A DNA stretch of 64,000 nt from NCBI GenBank assembly GCA_963696495.1, contig CAVOKJ010000007.1, forward strand, positions 62,001 through 126,000, written 5' to 3'. Position numbers and translations under genes: made by a program. How positions within the stretch are numbered: position 1 is the stretch's first letter; every line of letters begins with the position of its first letter. The stretch comes from Bog-756 sp963696495. Lineage in GTDB: Bacteria; Actinomycetota; Acidimicrobiia; Acidimicrobiales; RAAP-2. This document shows, piece by piece, positions 9,579 through 19,447 of the stretch. The notes below the pieces were generated by a model. The model was not told where the DNA came from and made no database searches. It saw only the letters and a list, made by a program, of their open reading frames with translations.

Positions 9579-11084
9579 TCACCCGGTGGGCAGGGGTGCG
9601 AACGGCTGGACGGAGACCCAGCACGTCGCCGGAGGCGGCTTGTTCGGGGTCGTCTTGCACAGCGACGACGACGGCGGGGAGTTGACCCGCAATTTGACCA
9701 CCTGGTACTCCGTGGGCCCGTACCGCTTGTCGGGCCCGTAGCTGAGGACGGTCGACCAGGTGCCGGGGAAGTCCTTGATCTTGGACAGGGCGGTGACGAA
9801 GGTGCGCCGGTTGAGGTCGTGGCCGGCGTTCCTCGCCGCCGTGGTGAACAGGTCGATGGCCTGGCACCACCCGGCGATCGGGCCCTGCTCCTCGATGACG
9901 TCGTTCATGTTGCCCGGTGGCACCTGGGGATAGGCCTGGTGCCAGAGCACCCAGCACTTGCGCAGGCCGGGGTCGTAGCCGCCCTGGCTCTGCGGACGGG
10001 GACTGTCGATGCCGCCCAGCGTCTCGGTGGTCACGCCCTCCTGGCCGTCGAGGGCCTTGGCGTAGGGGACGGGCAGGAGCCCGAGGGACGACTCGATGCT
10101 CCCCTCGTAGTCGCTCAGGAGGAGCTTGGGGAACCACTGCTGCTCGGTCTCGGCCTGGAGCACCGGGTAGAAGACGTTGAAGGGGATGAGGGGGATGACC
10201 GAGGTGACGCCGGCACTGCGCAGCTGTTGGACGGCGAGGGGTGCCTCGGCACCGGTGGTGGCGGTGTCGTCGGGGTCGGCGTCGATGGTCTTCACCACCG
10301 GGGTGACGCCGGCGGTCCGCAGGTCGGGCAGCAGGTACTCGTCGAGGGCCTGCTGGTCCGAGGCCCGGTTGCCGGCGATGATCCCCACCTTGGTGGTGCC
10401 CCCGAGCAGATGGGAGCTGAGCCCCCAATCCACCACGGCCTGGAGGATGGCCGCCTGGTCCGGCCCGATCCACCAGAGATACGGCGAGCCCTCGTTGGTC
10501 CAGTTGGTGACGGTGGTCCACGCGCCGAGAAGGGGGGTGTGACCCTCCTGGGCGATGCACAACTGGTTGTCGCCGGTCCAGTCCCCCAGGCCGTCCAGCA
10601 CGGCGAAGGCGGCCGGGGACCCCTCCGTCCAGGTCTTGCACAGCGAGCGCATCTGGGACTCGTTGGTCGGGTCGAAGGTGGTGATGATCGGGTCGATCGT
10701 GCGCCCGTTGATGCCCCCGGTGTCGTTGACCTGCTTGACGAACAGCTTGATGGCCTTCGTCTGCTCCCCGAACTCGGCGTCGGCGGCGAAGCCCTCCTGG
10801 CCGGCCAACGAGTTGAGCGACACCACCGGGAACACGACGTTGATGCTGTGGGCGGTGACCCCGCGCGACGAGGTGCTCGCCCCGCTCACCGGGGACGGTC
10901 GGCCGGAGCCCTCCGTCGATGCGGCGGCCGTCGACGTCGAGAAGGCGCCCGCCCCGCAGGCGGCCGTGCAAACGACGATCGCCACCACCATCAGTCTGCC
11001 GAACCCGATGGAGCGGCGGCGCACGGTGAGACCGCGTGCACGGGTCGGTCCTCCCCCCTGGTCCCATCGGCTCAGCCCGCTCAT
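9579..11084 (-). CDS. ABC transporter substrate-binding lipoprotein (LivK-like), second copy
   Basis: 501 residues from ATG 11084, with AAGGGGG six bases upstream; an ATG at 11090 is too close to it. A twin-basic stretch (VRRRSIGFGR) is followed by a hydrophobic segment and a lipobox-like TAAC. The body is a periplasmic binding protein type 1 fold: INVVFPVVSLNSLAGQEG, VKQVNDTGGINGRTI, and a C-terminal lobe with IAGWCQAIDLF. It shares layout with the gene at 731-2044 but is clearly diverged. No transport permease is adjacent. It is divergent from the cyclase-ATPase gene at 11390, with about 300 bases between them for both promoters. Confidence 0.85.
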   Translation of the reverse strand: MSGLSRWDQGGGPTRARGLTVRRRSIGFGRLMVVAIVVCTAACGAGAFSTSTAAASTEGSGRPSPVSGASTSSRGVTAHSINVVFPVVSLNSLAGQEGFAADAEFGEQTKAIKLFVKQVNDTGGINGRTIDPIITTFDPTNESQMRSLCKTWTEGSPAAFAVLDGLGDWTGDNQLCIAQEGHTPLLGAWTTVTNWTNEGSPYLWWIGPDQAAILQAVVDWGLSSHLLGGTTKVGIIAGNRASDQQALDEYLLPDLRTAGVTPVVKTIDADPDDTATTGAEAPLAVQQLRSAGVTSVIPLIPFNVFYPVLQAETEQQWFPKLLLSDYEGSIESSLGLLPVPYAKALDGQEGVTTETLGGIDSPRPQSQGGYDPGLRKCWVLWHQAYPQVPPGNMNDVIEEQGPIAGWCQAIDLFTTAARNAGHDLNRRTFVTALSKIKDFPGTWSTVLSYGPDKRYGPTEYQVVKLRVNSPPSSSLCKTTPNKPPPATCWVSVQPFAPLPTG

Positions 11085-11389
11085 CCCCATCCCCCTTCGA
11101 GTGTCCCGGCCCCCGCCGGACACGCCCGCTCGGCGGCCCTGCCATCCGAGCTGGTCCACACTCTAAATGCCTTTGGCCGGCCGAGGTGGTGCGGGCGGTC
11201 ACGTTCCGCTCCTGGTGAGGCCCTGTGCACGCGTTCTCAAGCACTCCCCCATCAGGACCACGGGCCCGGAATGCCGGCACACCGGAGGGGGTGCCGGATC
11301 CGGAGTCACCGGTTGCGGCCCACCCGGCGTGCAGCGACCGTGGCCCCGGTCGCCTACCGTTGCTCCGTGTGGGCGGAAGAGGGACCCCG

Positions 11390-14300
11390 GTGACCACCGA
11401 GAACGTGGCCGTCCTGTTCACGGACATCGTCGGCTCGACCGAGCTGTCCCAGCGCCTGTCGCCTCCCGCGGCCGACGAGGTCCGCCGGGGGCACTTCGCC
11501 ATCCTCCGCCAGGCCGTCACCCAGGCCGGCGGCACCGAGGTGAAGAGCCTCGGCGACGGGATGATGGTGGTCTTCTCGTCGGCGTCGGCCGCCCTGGACT
11601 GCGCCGTCGCCGTGCAGCAGGGGGTCGATCGGGACAATCGTGCCAACGGGCGGTCGGTCGGGCTCCGGGTCGGAGTGAGCGGGGGGGAGGTCGGCCGCGA
11701 GGAGGGCGACTACTTCGGGGACCCCGTCGTCGAGGCGGCACGGCTCTGCGCCCGCTGCGAGAGCGGGCAGGTGCTGGCGACGGAGTGGGTGCGATTGACC
11801 GCGGGACGCCGCAACCGCCACGAGTGCCGACCGGGTCCGACGCTGGCGCTCGAGGGCCTGCCCGATCCGGTCGAGACCGTCGACGTGCTGTGGAAGCCGG
11901 AGGGAGGCGGCGCCACCTCCGTCCCCCTACCCGGGCGCCTCGCCGTGCGGCCCGCCGTGGGCGTGGTCGGCCGCACCGACGAGCTCTCGACGGTCGACGA
12001 CGCGGCCAAACGGGTGGCCGGAGGCGGAGGACGGGCCGTGCTCCTGATCTCCGGCGAAGCCGGGATGGGCAAGACGACCCTCGCCGCGGTGGCGGCACAG
12101 TCGGCGCTCGACGCCGGGTACTGCGTCCTGTTCGGCCACTGCGAGGAGGACTTCGCCACTCCCTATCAGCTCTTCGCCGAGGCCCTCGGGCACTACGTCA
12201 CCCACGCCGCCGAGGATCAGCTCCTCGCCCACGTCGGATCCCACGGCTCGGAACTGGCGCGGCTGGTGCCGGCACTGGCCGACCGGATCCCGGACCTGCC
12301 ACCGTCGACGTCCGCCGACTCGGACACCGAACGGTTCCTCCTCTTCGCCGCCGTGGTCGGCCTGCTGGCCGCGGCGTCGGAGCACCAACCCACGGTCCTC
12401 GTACTGGATGACCTGCAGTGGGCCGACAAGGGCAGCCTCCTCCTGCTCCGCCACCTGGCCGCGGCCGAGCAGGCCATGCGGCTGCTGATCATCGGAACGT
12501 ACCGGGACAGCGAGCTCTCCCATGCCCATCCCCTCACCGAGACCCTCGCCGCCCTCCACCGGCAGAGTGATGTCTCCCGGATCGACCTGACCGGCCTCGA
12601 CGACCGCGGCGTGGTGTCCTACGTGGAGGCCGCCGCCGGCCAGGCACTCGACGACACCGGCGTCGGCCTGGCCCACGCCCTCTACCGCGAGACCGACGGC
12701 AACCCGTTCTTCGTCGGGGAGGTGCTGCGGCACCTCTCGGAGACGGGGGCCATCTATCAGGATGCCGGTGGTCGATGGGTGGCCAAGGACTCGTTGGAGC
12801 AGATGGCCCTGCCGGCCAGCGTGCGAACGGTGATCGGGGCGCGGGTGGGGCGACTGGGCGACGAGGCCGGGCGGGTGTTGTCGGTGGCTTCGGTCATCGG
12901 ACGGGACTTCGACCTCGACCTCCTGGCCCGCGCCACCGGCACCGGCCAGGACGACCTGCTCGACCTGCTCGACATCCTCGATGCCGCAGCCGCCGCCGCC
13001 CTGGTCCGCGAGCTGCCGACCTCGGGTCGCTACAGCTTCGCCCATTCCCTGATCCAACACACGCTCTACGTGGACCTGTCGGCCACCCGACGGGCGCGAA
13101 TGCACCGGCAGGTGGCGCTGGCCCTGGAGGACCTGTGCGGGGACCGCCCCGGGGCCCGGGCCGGCGAGCTGGCCCGTCACTGGTACGGCGCCACCCGACC
13201 CGTCGAGCTGGGCAAGGCGATCGGGTACTCCCGCCAGGCGGGCGACGAAGCGCTGCGGGCGCTCGCCCCGGCCGACGCCCTCCAGTACTACGTCCAGGCC
13301 CTCGACCTCTACCCGCACGGAAGCGACCCCGATCCCGTGCTCGAGCTCGACCTGACCATCGGGCTCGGCACCGCCCAGCGTCAGACGGGAGACCCCGCCT
13401 ACCGCGACACCCTCCTCGGTGCCGCCCGTCGGGCCGACGAACTCGGCGACACCCGGCGACTGGTGGCGGCCTCCCTGGCCAACGACCGGGGCATGGTCAG
13501 CTCGGCCGGCGTCGTGGACGAGGACAAGGTCGCCATGTTGGAAGTGGCCCTCACCCATCTTCCGGAGGCCACCGTCGACCGGGCGCTCGTCCTGGCCCAG
13601 CTGTGCCAGGAGCTGCTCTACGGAAGTCCGCTCGAACGGCGACGGGCACTGGCCGAGGAGGCCATCGCCCTCGCCCTCGCCTCCCCCGACGACGCCGCCG
13701 CCGTACGGGTCCTCAACCACGTCTCCAACCCCCTACGCGTCCCCCAGGTGCTGGAGCAGTCGTTGGCCTGGTCGGCGGACGCCCTGCGCCGGGCCGAGCG
13801 CATCGGTGACCCGGTCCTGCTGTTCTGGGCGGCCAACAAGCGCCACACCGTCGCCGCCTGTGCCGCCGACTTCGACGAGATGGACCGGTGCCTCGACATC
13901 GTCGGGTCACAGGCGGAACGCCTCGACCAGCCGATGCTGAACTGGGTCCACACCTACGAGCGGGCCACCCGGGCCATCATCGCCGGGGACACCGAGCAGG
14001 CCGAGCGGCTGGCCAACGCCGCGGTGGGCATCGGTTCGGAGAGCGGTCAACCCGACGCCGCCGTCGTCTTCGGCACGCAGGTGCTCTTCGTGCACCACCA
14101 ACGCGGGACCATCGACGGGCTCATCCCGCTGATCGAGCAGACGGTGTCCGACAATCCCGGCATTCCCGCCTTCGGCGCGGCGCTGGCCATGGCCCAGGCG
14201 GAGGGTGACCACTTCGACGAGGCGGAGCGCCTCTTGGAACAGTTCGCCGCATCGCGGTTCGAGCTCCCGTTGAACATGCAGTGGATCACCGGCATGTGCG

Positions 14301-14695
14301 GCTATGCCGCCGCCGCCGTCGAATGCCGGAACCGGGCCTACGCCCAACCCATCTTCGAGCGGCTCGTCCCCTGGGCCGACCGGTTCTCGTACTTCGACGC
14401 CGCCGCCTCGGGCCCGGTGAGCCAGTACCTCGGAGGCCTCGCCACCGTGCTCGGCCGCTACGACGAGGCCGACGCCTACTTCGCCCGATCCGCGGCGGTG
14501 TGCGACGGGATCGCCGCAACGTTCTTCGCCGCCGGCACGAACCTCCTGTGGGGCAGGATGCTCGCCGAGCGCCGGGCCCCGGGCGATGTCGCCCGGGCTC
14601 GGGATCTGCTCGGCCGGGCCCAGGCCGTGGCGAGGGAGCGCGGGTACGCAACCGTGGATCGCCGAGCTGCGGCGGCGTTCCACGACGTGGACTGA
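11390..14695 (+). CDS. Class III cyclase domain - AAA ATPase - TPR regulator (large signalling protein)
   Basis: 1101 residues from GTG 11390 (GGAAGAGGGA upstream). Domains: class III nucleotide cyclase (about 1-175), P-loop ATPase of the AfsR/LuxR-ATPase (AAA_16) type (about 195-480) with Walker A GEAGMGKTT and Walker B LVLDDLQWAD, then a helical TPR-like region to the end with no C-terminal LuxR helix-turn-helix. In the cyclase both metal Asp residues (FTDIVGST and LGDG), the adenine-reading Lys (EVKSLGD), an Asp (YFGDP) and the Arg (AARL) are present, but the usual transition-state Asn of the VN.A.R motif is replaced (PVVEAARL). Activity may be low or regulatory. A paralog with the same layout is at 55871-59191. 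Confidence 0.9.
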   Translation: MTTENVAVLFTDIVGSTELSQRLSPPAADEVRRGHFAILRQAVTQAGGTEVKSLGDGMMVVFSSASAALDCAVAVQQGVDRDNRANGRSVGLRVGVSGGEVGREEGDYFGDPVVEAARLCARCESGQVLATEWVRLTAGRRNRHECRPGPTLALEGLPDPVETVDVLWKPEGGGATSVPLPGRLAVRPAVGVVGRTDELSTVDDAAKRVAGGGGRAVLLISGEAGMGKTTLAAVAAQSALDAGYCVLFGHCEEDFATPYQLFAEALGHYVTHAAEDQLLAHVGSHGSELARLVPALADRIPDLPPSTSADSDTERFLLFAAVVGLLAAASEHQPTVLVLDDLQWADKGSLLLLRHLAAAEQAMRLLIIGTYRDSELSHAHPLTETLAALHRQSDVSRIDLTGLDDRGVVSYVEAAAGQALDDTGVGLAHALYRETDGNPFFVGEVLRHLSETGAIYQDAGGRWVAKDSLEQMALPASVRTVIGARVGRLGDEAGRVLSVASVIGRDFDLDLLARATGTGQDDLLDLLDILDAAAAAALVRELPTSGRYSFAHSLIQHTLYVDLSATRRARMHRQVALALEDLCGDRPGARAGELARHWYGATRPVELGKAIGYSRQAGDEALRALAPADALQYYVQALDLYPHGSDPDPVLELDLTIGLGTAQRQTGDPAYRDTLLGAARRADELGDTRRLVAASLANDRGMVSSAGVVDEDKVAMLEVALTHLPEATVDRALVLAQLCQELLYGSPLERRRALAEEAIALALASPDDAAAVRVLNHVSNPLRVPQVLEQSLAWSADALRRAERIGDPVLLFWAANKRHTVAACAADFDEMDRCLDIVGSQAERLDQPMLNWVHTYERATRAIIAGDTEQAERLANAAVGIGSESGQPDAAVVFGTQVLFVHHQRGTIDGLIPLIEQTVSDNPGIPAFGAALAMAQAEGDHFDEAERLLEQFAASRFELPLNMQWITGMCGYAAAAVECRNRAYAQPIFERLVPWADRFSYFDAAASGPVSQYLGGLATVLGRYDEADAYFARSAAVCDGIAATFFAAGTNLLWGRMLAERRAPGDVARARDLLGRAQAVARERGYATVDRRAAAAFHDVD

Positions 14696-14745
14696 TCGGC
14701 CGGCCCCTCCGGCTGCCCGCTCATCGCCGGCGTTGCCGAGGCTCC

Positions 14746-14751
14746 TACACT
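14746..14751 (+). promoter_or_regulatory. Predicted -10 element of a leaderless transcript (PPOX gene)
   Basis: TACACT six bases before ATG 14758, with no Shine-Dalgarno between. The -35 region is not clear. Confidence 0.45.
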
Positions 14752-14757
14752 GCGGGC

Positions 14758-15171
14758 ATGACCACCCCGATCGCCTTGACCGACACCGAGCGGGCCTATC
14801 TGCAGAGCCAGCCGCTCGGCCGTCTCGCCACCGTGGACGCCGCCGGTGCCCCCCAGAACAACCCGGTCGGCGTATTCCTCGACGAGGAGACGGGCGACAT
14901 CGTCGTCGGCGGGCACGCCATGGGCGCCACCCGGAAGTTCCGCAACGTCGGGGCCAACGCCCAGGTGGCCCTGGTGATCGACGACCTCGTGTCGACCGAC
15001 CCCTGGACGGTGCGGGGCCTCGAGATCCGCGGCACCGCCGTGGCGCTCTCCGACGTCGATCCCCCGGTCCCGTTCATGAGCCGTGAGGTCATCCGGGTCA
15101 CACCGACGTGGGTGGCCGCCTGGGGACTCGACCCCGAGGTGCAGGGCACGCAGATCCGGCGAGGGAACTGA
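14758..15171 (+). CDS. PPOX-class (pyridoxamine 5'-phosphate oxidase-like) flavin/F420-dependent protein
   Basis: 137 residues. The split-barrel flavin-binding fold is recognisable from LATVDAAGAPQNNPVGVFLDEETGDIVVGG, the KFRNVGANAQVALVIDD strand pair and the C-terminal VRGLEIRGTA strand. Its length and the TPTWVAAWGLD ending fit the PPOX class F420-dependent family common in actinobacteria. These reduce small substrates with F420H2 or FMNH2; the substrate is unknown. It follows the cyclase gene by 62 bases but appears to have its own leaderless promoter. It converges with the NYN-like gene. Confidence 0.85.
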   Translation: MTTPIALTDTERAYLQSQPLGRLATVDAAGAPQNNPVGVFLDEETGDIVVGGHAMGATRKFRNVGANAQVALVIDDLVSTDPWTVRGLEIRGTAVALSDVDPPVPFMSREVIRVTPTWVAAWGLDPEVQGTQIRRGN

Positions 15172-15198
15172 GCCACCATCTCACTGCCCGTGTGGTGG

Positions 15199-15582
15199 TC
15201 AGCCTCGTGCCGCCTCGCCGTCGACCAGGCCGATCAGCCAACCCGGCCGCTTCACCTCTGCTCCCAGATCCTCCACCCGCTGACACAGCGCACGATCCGC
15301 TGACACGAGGGTCACCCGACCGGGGGCTCCGGTCGTCACCGACACCAGGGTGTCGTCACCGCTGCCGGGCGCATGCACGACGGTGACGCCGCGGTCCACC
15401 CCCTCGCGCACGCCGCCACGGGCCGCCCCCTCGAGGACGACGACCACCGGTCCGGCCAGCCGACCGGACTCCACCGCAGCCCGAACCCGCTCGACGAACC
15501 CCCGGGCGGCCCCCGGTCGATCCCGCCACCAGCCGTCCGGCCGGGACCCGACCACGTTCGCCGCATCGATGAGGAGCACCAC
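15199..15582 (-). CDS. NYN/PIN-like small protein (YacP-related fold)
   Basis: 127 residues from GTG 15582. The N-terminal LLIDAANVVGSRPDGWWRDR, the middle APGSGDDTLV and the VSADRALCQRVEDLGAEV segment fit a compact Rossmann-like PIN/NYN nuclease fold, with Asp6 and the GDD acidic residues as candidate metal ligands. Similar short actinobacterial proteins are often mislabelled as NTP pyrophosphohydrolases. If active it would cut RNA, but this is an inference from fold motifs. It is convergent with the PPOX gene. Confidence 0.6.
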   Translation of the reverse strand: MVLLIDAANVVGSRPDGWWRDRPGAARGFVERVRAAVESGRLAGPVVVVLEGAARGGVREGVDRGVTVVHAPGSGDDTLVSVTTGAPGRVTLVSADRALCQRVEDLGAEVKRPGWLIGLVDGEAARG

Positions 15583-15797
15583 TCCAGTATCACGGGCCGC
15601 CGCCCGCTCTGCAGCCGGCTCTGCACCCGGCTCTCTGCCCCAGGCCCAGGGCGATCCCGTATCGGTCGACCAAGGCCGGGGGGCGGGGCGACCGGGGCGA
15701 CACGGGCCAGCAGAGCGCCGACGGTGGGGGTACTGGTTGTCGTCGCCTCACGGTTGCCGGGCAGCAGGTGAGGCACTCCCCCACCGGCTCTCCCGAC

Positions 15798-17462
15798 CTA
15801 CGGGCTCTTGCGACCTGCGGGCTCTTCGGACCGGGGTGCGGCCACCGGCGTCGGCACGTCGGGATCGTCCACCCCGTCCCCGTTCGCGTCGCCGTCGTGG
15901 GGCTGTCCGCCGTCGGATCGATCGGTGGCGACGAACGCCGTCGTGCGCAGGGGGATCTCCTTGATGAGCCAGCTCAGGATGAAGCCGAAGAGGACGAAGG
16001 GCACGGCCACCAGGAAGGTCGTCTCGACCGAGTGGCTGAAGGCACTGACGACGAAGGTGCGCTGGGCGGCGGGAAGATGGTCGATCTGGGCGGGGTTGGC
16101 CGTGACGTTCGAGCCGCTCACCAACTTGAGCTCGGCCGCGGTGGCGTGCAGCTTGAGTTGCGAGACCAGGCGGTTGGCGAAGACCGCACCGAGGACCGCC
16201 ACCCCGAAGGCTCCCCCGATGGTCCGGAAGAAGGTCGACGTCGCCGTGGCCACTCCCAGCGCGGAGTACGGCACCGCGTTCTGCACGGCGACGACCAGCA
16301 CCTGCATGACCAGGCCGATGCCGAGCCCGGTGATGAACATGAAGATGGCCACCTCCCCGTAGGGGGTGTGCGGTCCGAGGTGGGTGAGCGAGAGCAGGCC
16401 GAGGGCGAGGACACCCGTGCCGGCGATCGGGAACACCTTGTAGCGCCCCGTGCTGGTGACGATGCGCCCGCTGACGATGAAGGTGAGCAGCATGCCGCCG
16501 ATCATGGGCAGGAGCTCGAGGCCCGAAAGGGTCGGCGAGACCCCGTGGACGACCTGGAGGTACAGGGGCAGATAGATGATGGCCCCGAACATGGCGAAGC
16601 CGATGATGAACCCGACGCCGGAGGTGGCGGTGAAGGTCCGGTTCTTGAACAGCCAGAGCGGGATGATCGGCTCCGAGGCCCTGGTCTCGATGAAGCAGAA
16701 GATACCGAGGGTCACCAGGGCGACCAGTCCGGTGCCGATGATGACGGGCGAGCCCCAGGCGTACTCGGAGCCGGCCCAGGTGGTGAGCAAAATGATGCAG
16801 GTGACACCGACGGAGAGGAACGCCGTTCCGGCCCAGTCGATCTTGTGCGGTACCCGGCGGACCGGAAGGTGGAGCACGGCGGCCACGACGAACAGGGCGA
16901 GGATGCCGAGCGGCAGGTTGATGTAGAAGATCCAGCGCCACGACAGGTGCTCGGTGAAGAACCCGCCGAGCAGGGGACCCGCCACGTTGGTGACGCCGAA
17001 GACGACACCGAAGTACCCCATGTACTTGCCCCGTTGCCGGGCCGACACCACGTCGCCCATGATGGCCTGGGCACCGACCATCAGGCCGCCGGCCCCGATC
17101 CCCTGGATCGCCCGGAAGGCGATGAGCTCGGCCATGGACTGGGACAACCCCGAGAGCATGGATCCGACGAGGAAGATCACGATGGCCAGCTGGAACAACG
17201 CCTTGCGGCCGTAGAGATCACCGAGCTTTCCCCACAGCGGCGTGGAGATGCAGGTGGTCAGGAGGTAGGCCGTCACCACCCACGACAGGTGGTTGAGCCC
17301 GTGCAGGTCGCCGGCGATGGTGGGGAGTGCCGTCGCCACGATGGTCTGGTCGAGGGCGGCGAGCGCCATCCCCATCATGAGGGCGCCGAGGATCACCAGG
17401 ATCCGGCGGTGCTCGGCCCCGGCGGCCTCCTCGTCCACCGGGGCCGTCGTCACGTCAGTCAC
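15798..17462 (-). CDS. DHA2-family MFS drug exporter (EmrB/QacA type)
   Basis: 554 residues. The GTG at 17462 overlaps the end of the MarR gene by eight bases; a GTG at 17453 just after the MarR stop is an alternative. About 14 transmembrane helices. Motif A is present after helix 2 (GKLGDLYGRK), motif C-like text in helix 5 (GVTNVAGPLLGGFF), and the D1 motif in helix 1 (ALDQTIVATALPTIAGDL), all typical of DHA2 multidrug:proton antiporters. The C-tail is a hydrophilic Asp/Gly/Pro segment. With the MarR gene it forms a two-gene operon in which a ligand-sensing repressor probably controls the pump. Confidence 0.92.
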   Translation of the reverse strand: MTDVTTAPVDEEAAGAEHRRILVILGALMMGMALAALDQTIVATALPTIAGDLHGLNHLSWVVTAYLLTTCISTPLWGKLGDLYGRKALFQLAIVIFLVGSMLSGLSQSMAELIAFRAIQGIGAGGLMVGAQAIMGDVVSARQRGKYMGYFGVVFGVTNVAGPLLGGFFTEHLSWRWIFYINLPLGILALFVVAAVLHLPVRRVPHKIDWAGTAFLSVGVTCIILLTTWAGSEYAWGSPVIIGTGLVALVTLGIFCFIETRASEPIIPLWLFKNRTFTATSGVGFIIGFAMFGAIIYLPLYLQVVHGVSPTLSGLELLPMIGGMLLTFIVSGRIVTSTGRYKVFPIAGTGVLALGLLSLTHLGPHTPYGEVAIFMFITGLGIGLVMQVLVVAVQNAVPYSALGVATATSTFFRTIGGAFGVAVLGAVFANRLVSQLKLHATAAELKLVSGSNVTANPAQIDHLPAAQRTFVVSAFSHSVETTFLVAVPFVLFGFILSWLIKEIPLRTTAFVATDRSDGGQPHDGDANGDGVDDPDVPTPVAAPRSEEPAGRKSP

Positions 17463-17958
17463 GGGCGTCGTCCAGGTCTCGCTCGAGGTCCTCGGCGAAG
17501 CGGCCGAGCAGGTCGGCCAGCGCCGACAGGTCGTCGTCGTCCCACTCGTGGACGAGCTGCTCGAGCCAGGACCGGCGGGCCCGCCGCACCCGTTCGATGG
17601 TCCGGCGACCGGCCGGAGTGAGGCCGATCCTCGAGGCCCGGCGGTCGTCGGGGTCGGTCTGGCGGACAACCATCCCTTCGCGCTCGAGCTGTTGGACCTT
17701 GCGGGTCACCGTCGGCGTGTCGACCCCCAGCATCTCGGCGAGGTCGGTGACCCGGAGCGAATCGCTCTTCGCACAGAGCTTGAAGAGCAGGGCGGCTCCG
17801 GCCCGGTCGAGCCGGATCCCCGCCAGTCCGAGGAGCCGCTCGTGCAGGCGCACCTGGGTGATCGACCGGGCGACGGTCTGCAACGCCTCGTCGAACCGGT
17901 CGACGTGGCCGGCTGTCGGGCCCGACCCGGCACCGGGCTCAATAGTTGCTTTCAGCAC
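17455..17958 (-). CDS. MarR-family transcriptional regulator
   Basis: 167 residues from GTG 17958. Winged helix-turn-helix with the recognition helix in LRVTDLAEMLGVDTPTVTRKVQQLEREGMV and the wing RQTDPDDRRASRIGLTPAGRR, the classic MarR pattern. It overlaps the exporter gene downstream and probably represses the operon until a drug or phenolic ligand binds. No clear Shine-Dalgarno; a -10 element lies six bases upstream. The nitronate monooxygenase gene is divergent, about 270 bases away, and could share control. Confidence 0.92.
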   Translation of the reverse strand: MLKATIEPGAGSGPTAGHVDRFDEALQTVARSITQVRLHERLLGLAGIRLDRAGAALLFKLCAKSDSLRVTDLAEMLGVDTPTVTRKVQQLEREGMVVRQTDPDDRRASRIGLTPAGRRTIERVRRARRSWLEQLVHEWDDDDLSALADLLGRFAEDLERDLDDARD

Positions 17959-17964
17959 GTAAGT

Positions 17965-17970
17965 ATCGTA
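17965..17970 (-). promoter_or_regulatory. Predicted -10 element of the leaderless marR-like transcript
   Basis: TACGAT on the minus strand, six bases before the GTG start at 17958 and without a ribosome binding site between them. Confidence 0.45.
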
Positions 17971-18227
17971 GCAGCCACCCTTCCTCTTCGTCCCCACCCG
18001 CTCTGCGCCTCCTCGGCGACGATGGCCGCTTCGGCTGGGTGCCGTGCCGGAGCGTCCGGTGCACCCTCGGGCGGCGACCGAGACGCCGGTACTGTCTGGA
18101 CACGTGGAACGATCGATCGTCGGACTCCGCCAGGGCGATGAAGGTGACCCGGTCGCCGAGAGTGCCGGCGGACACCACCGGCAGGTTGCGGCCGGCGGCC
18201 GATGGGCTCGTCGGCAGGAGGCCGGCC

Positions 18228-19217
18228 ATGACTGACCCCTCCACCCCGTGGTCCCGGGCCATGGGCCTGCGGGCACCGATCCTGAACGCGCCCATGGGTG
18301 GTGTGGCCGGCGGCCGACTGGCCTCGGCCGTGTCCGACGCGGGCGGACTCGGCATGATCGGCGTGGGCAGCGCCGGATCAGTGGATCACCTGGAACGAGA
18401 AGCCGCCCATCCGCAGCGCGCCGGGCTTCCCTTCGGCATCGGTCTCCTCGGCTGGGCGGTGCATGGCGAGCCCCGGTTGCTGGACGCCGCCATCGACGCG
18501 GCCCCGGTGCTCGTCTCGGTGAGCTTCGGCGGGACCTGGTCCTGGGTCGAGCCCGTCCGCGCTGCGGGAATCGTGACGGCTGCCCAGGTCTCCTCGGTGG
18601 AGTCGGCGATCTCCGCCCGGGAGGCCGGAATCGATGTGTTGGTGGCGAGGGGCGCGGAAGGCGGAGGCCACGGTGAGCCGGCACTGGGGACGCTTCCCCT
18701 CCTCGAAGGTGTCCTCGATGCGGTCCCGCTGCCCGTTCTGGCCGCCGGTGGGATCTCCACGGCTCGGGGGCTCGCCGCGGTCCTGGCCGCCGGCGCCGCC
18801 GGCGCCTGGTTGGGGACCGCCTTCGCCGCCTGCCCCGAGTCGCTGGCGACCGACGCGACCCGCCGCGCCCTCATCGGGGCGAACGGCACCGATACCGTGA
18901 CGACGAGGGTGTTCGACATCGCCCTCGGCTACCCGTGGCCCTCCCGGTTCACCGAGCGGGTCCTCCGCAACGAGTTCGTCGAACGCTGGTGGGGCCAGGA
19001 GGGGCAGCTGGCGGCGGACTCGACGGCGATCCTCGACTTCCGGGCCTCCCACTCGGGCGGAGCGGAGGGCGATTCGGGCGGAGACGACAGACCCACGCAC
19101 GTGGATGCCGGTCAGGGCGTGGGTGCGCTCAGCGAGGTCCGGCCGGCGTCCGACGTGATCAGCGAACTGTGCACCGGTGCGGCCGACCTCCTGGGCCGGT
19201 GGGGCGGTCCCGAGTGA
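18228..19217 (+). CDS. Nitronate monooxygenase / 2-nitropropane dioxygenase family FMN enzyme
   Basis: 329 residues. GGCAGGAGG precedes ATG 18228, which settles the start within a longer open frame. TIM-barrel FMN protein: N-terminal PILNAPMGGVAGGRLASAVSDAGGLGMIG, the phosphate-binding ARGAEGGGHG near residue 145, and PVLAAGGISTARGLAAVLAAGAAGAWLGTAF near 170-205. The family oxidises nitronates or removes toxic 3-nitropropionate, and many members are generic FMN oxidases. A Gly/Asp/Ser-rich insertion lies near residue 280. It is divergent from the MarR-exporter operon and is followed by the encapsulin locus after 230 bases. Confidence 0.9.
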   Translation: MTDPSTPWSRAMGLRAPILNAPMGGVAGGRLASAVSDAGGLGMIGVGSAGSVDHLEREAAHPQRAGLPFGIGLLGWAVHGEPRLLDAAIDAAPVLVSVSFGGTWSWVEPVRAAGIVTAAQVSSVESAISAREAGIDVLVARGAEGGGHGEPALGTLPLLEGVLDAVPLPVLAAGGISTARGLAAVLAAGAAGAWLGTAFAACPESLATDATRRALIGANGTDTVTTRVFDIALGYPWPSRFTERVLRNEFVERWWGQEGQLAADSTAILDFRASHSGGAEGDSGGDDRPTHVDAGQGVGALSEVRPASDVISELCTGAADLLGRWGGPE

Positions 19218-19447
19218 CCGGTGCCACACCCACGGACGGCGTCCAGTGAGTGACGAACACGCCTCGGGCACCGGCCCCGCGCACCGCGCCTCGCCGACGG
19301 CCTCGCCGCTCACCCCCATGACGTCCTCGCAGCTCAATCCCGAAATTCTTTATCAAGTTCGTGGAGGTTCGCCGAGTCGACAGCACCTTGAGAAAGGCGT
19401 ATGAAGGGGTCGGTGCCGCCGGTGGCACCGCCGAAAGGACGACAGAG

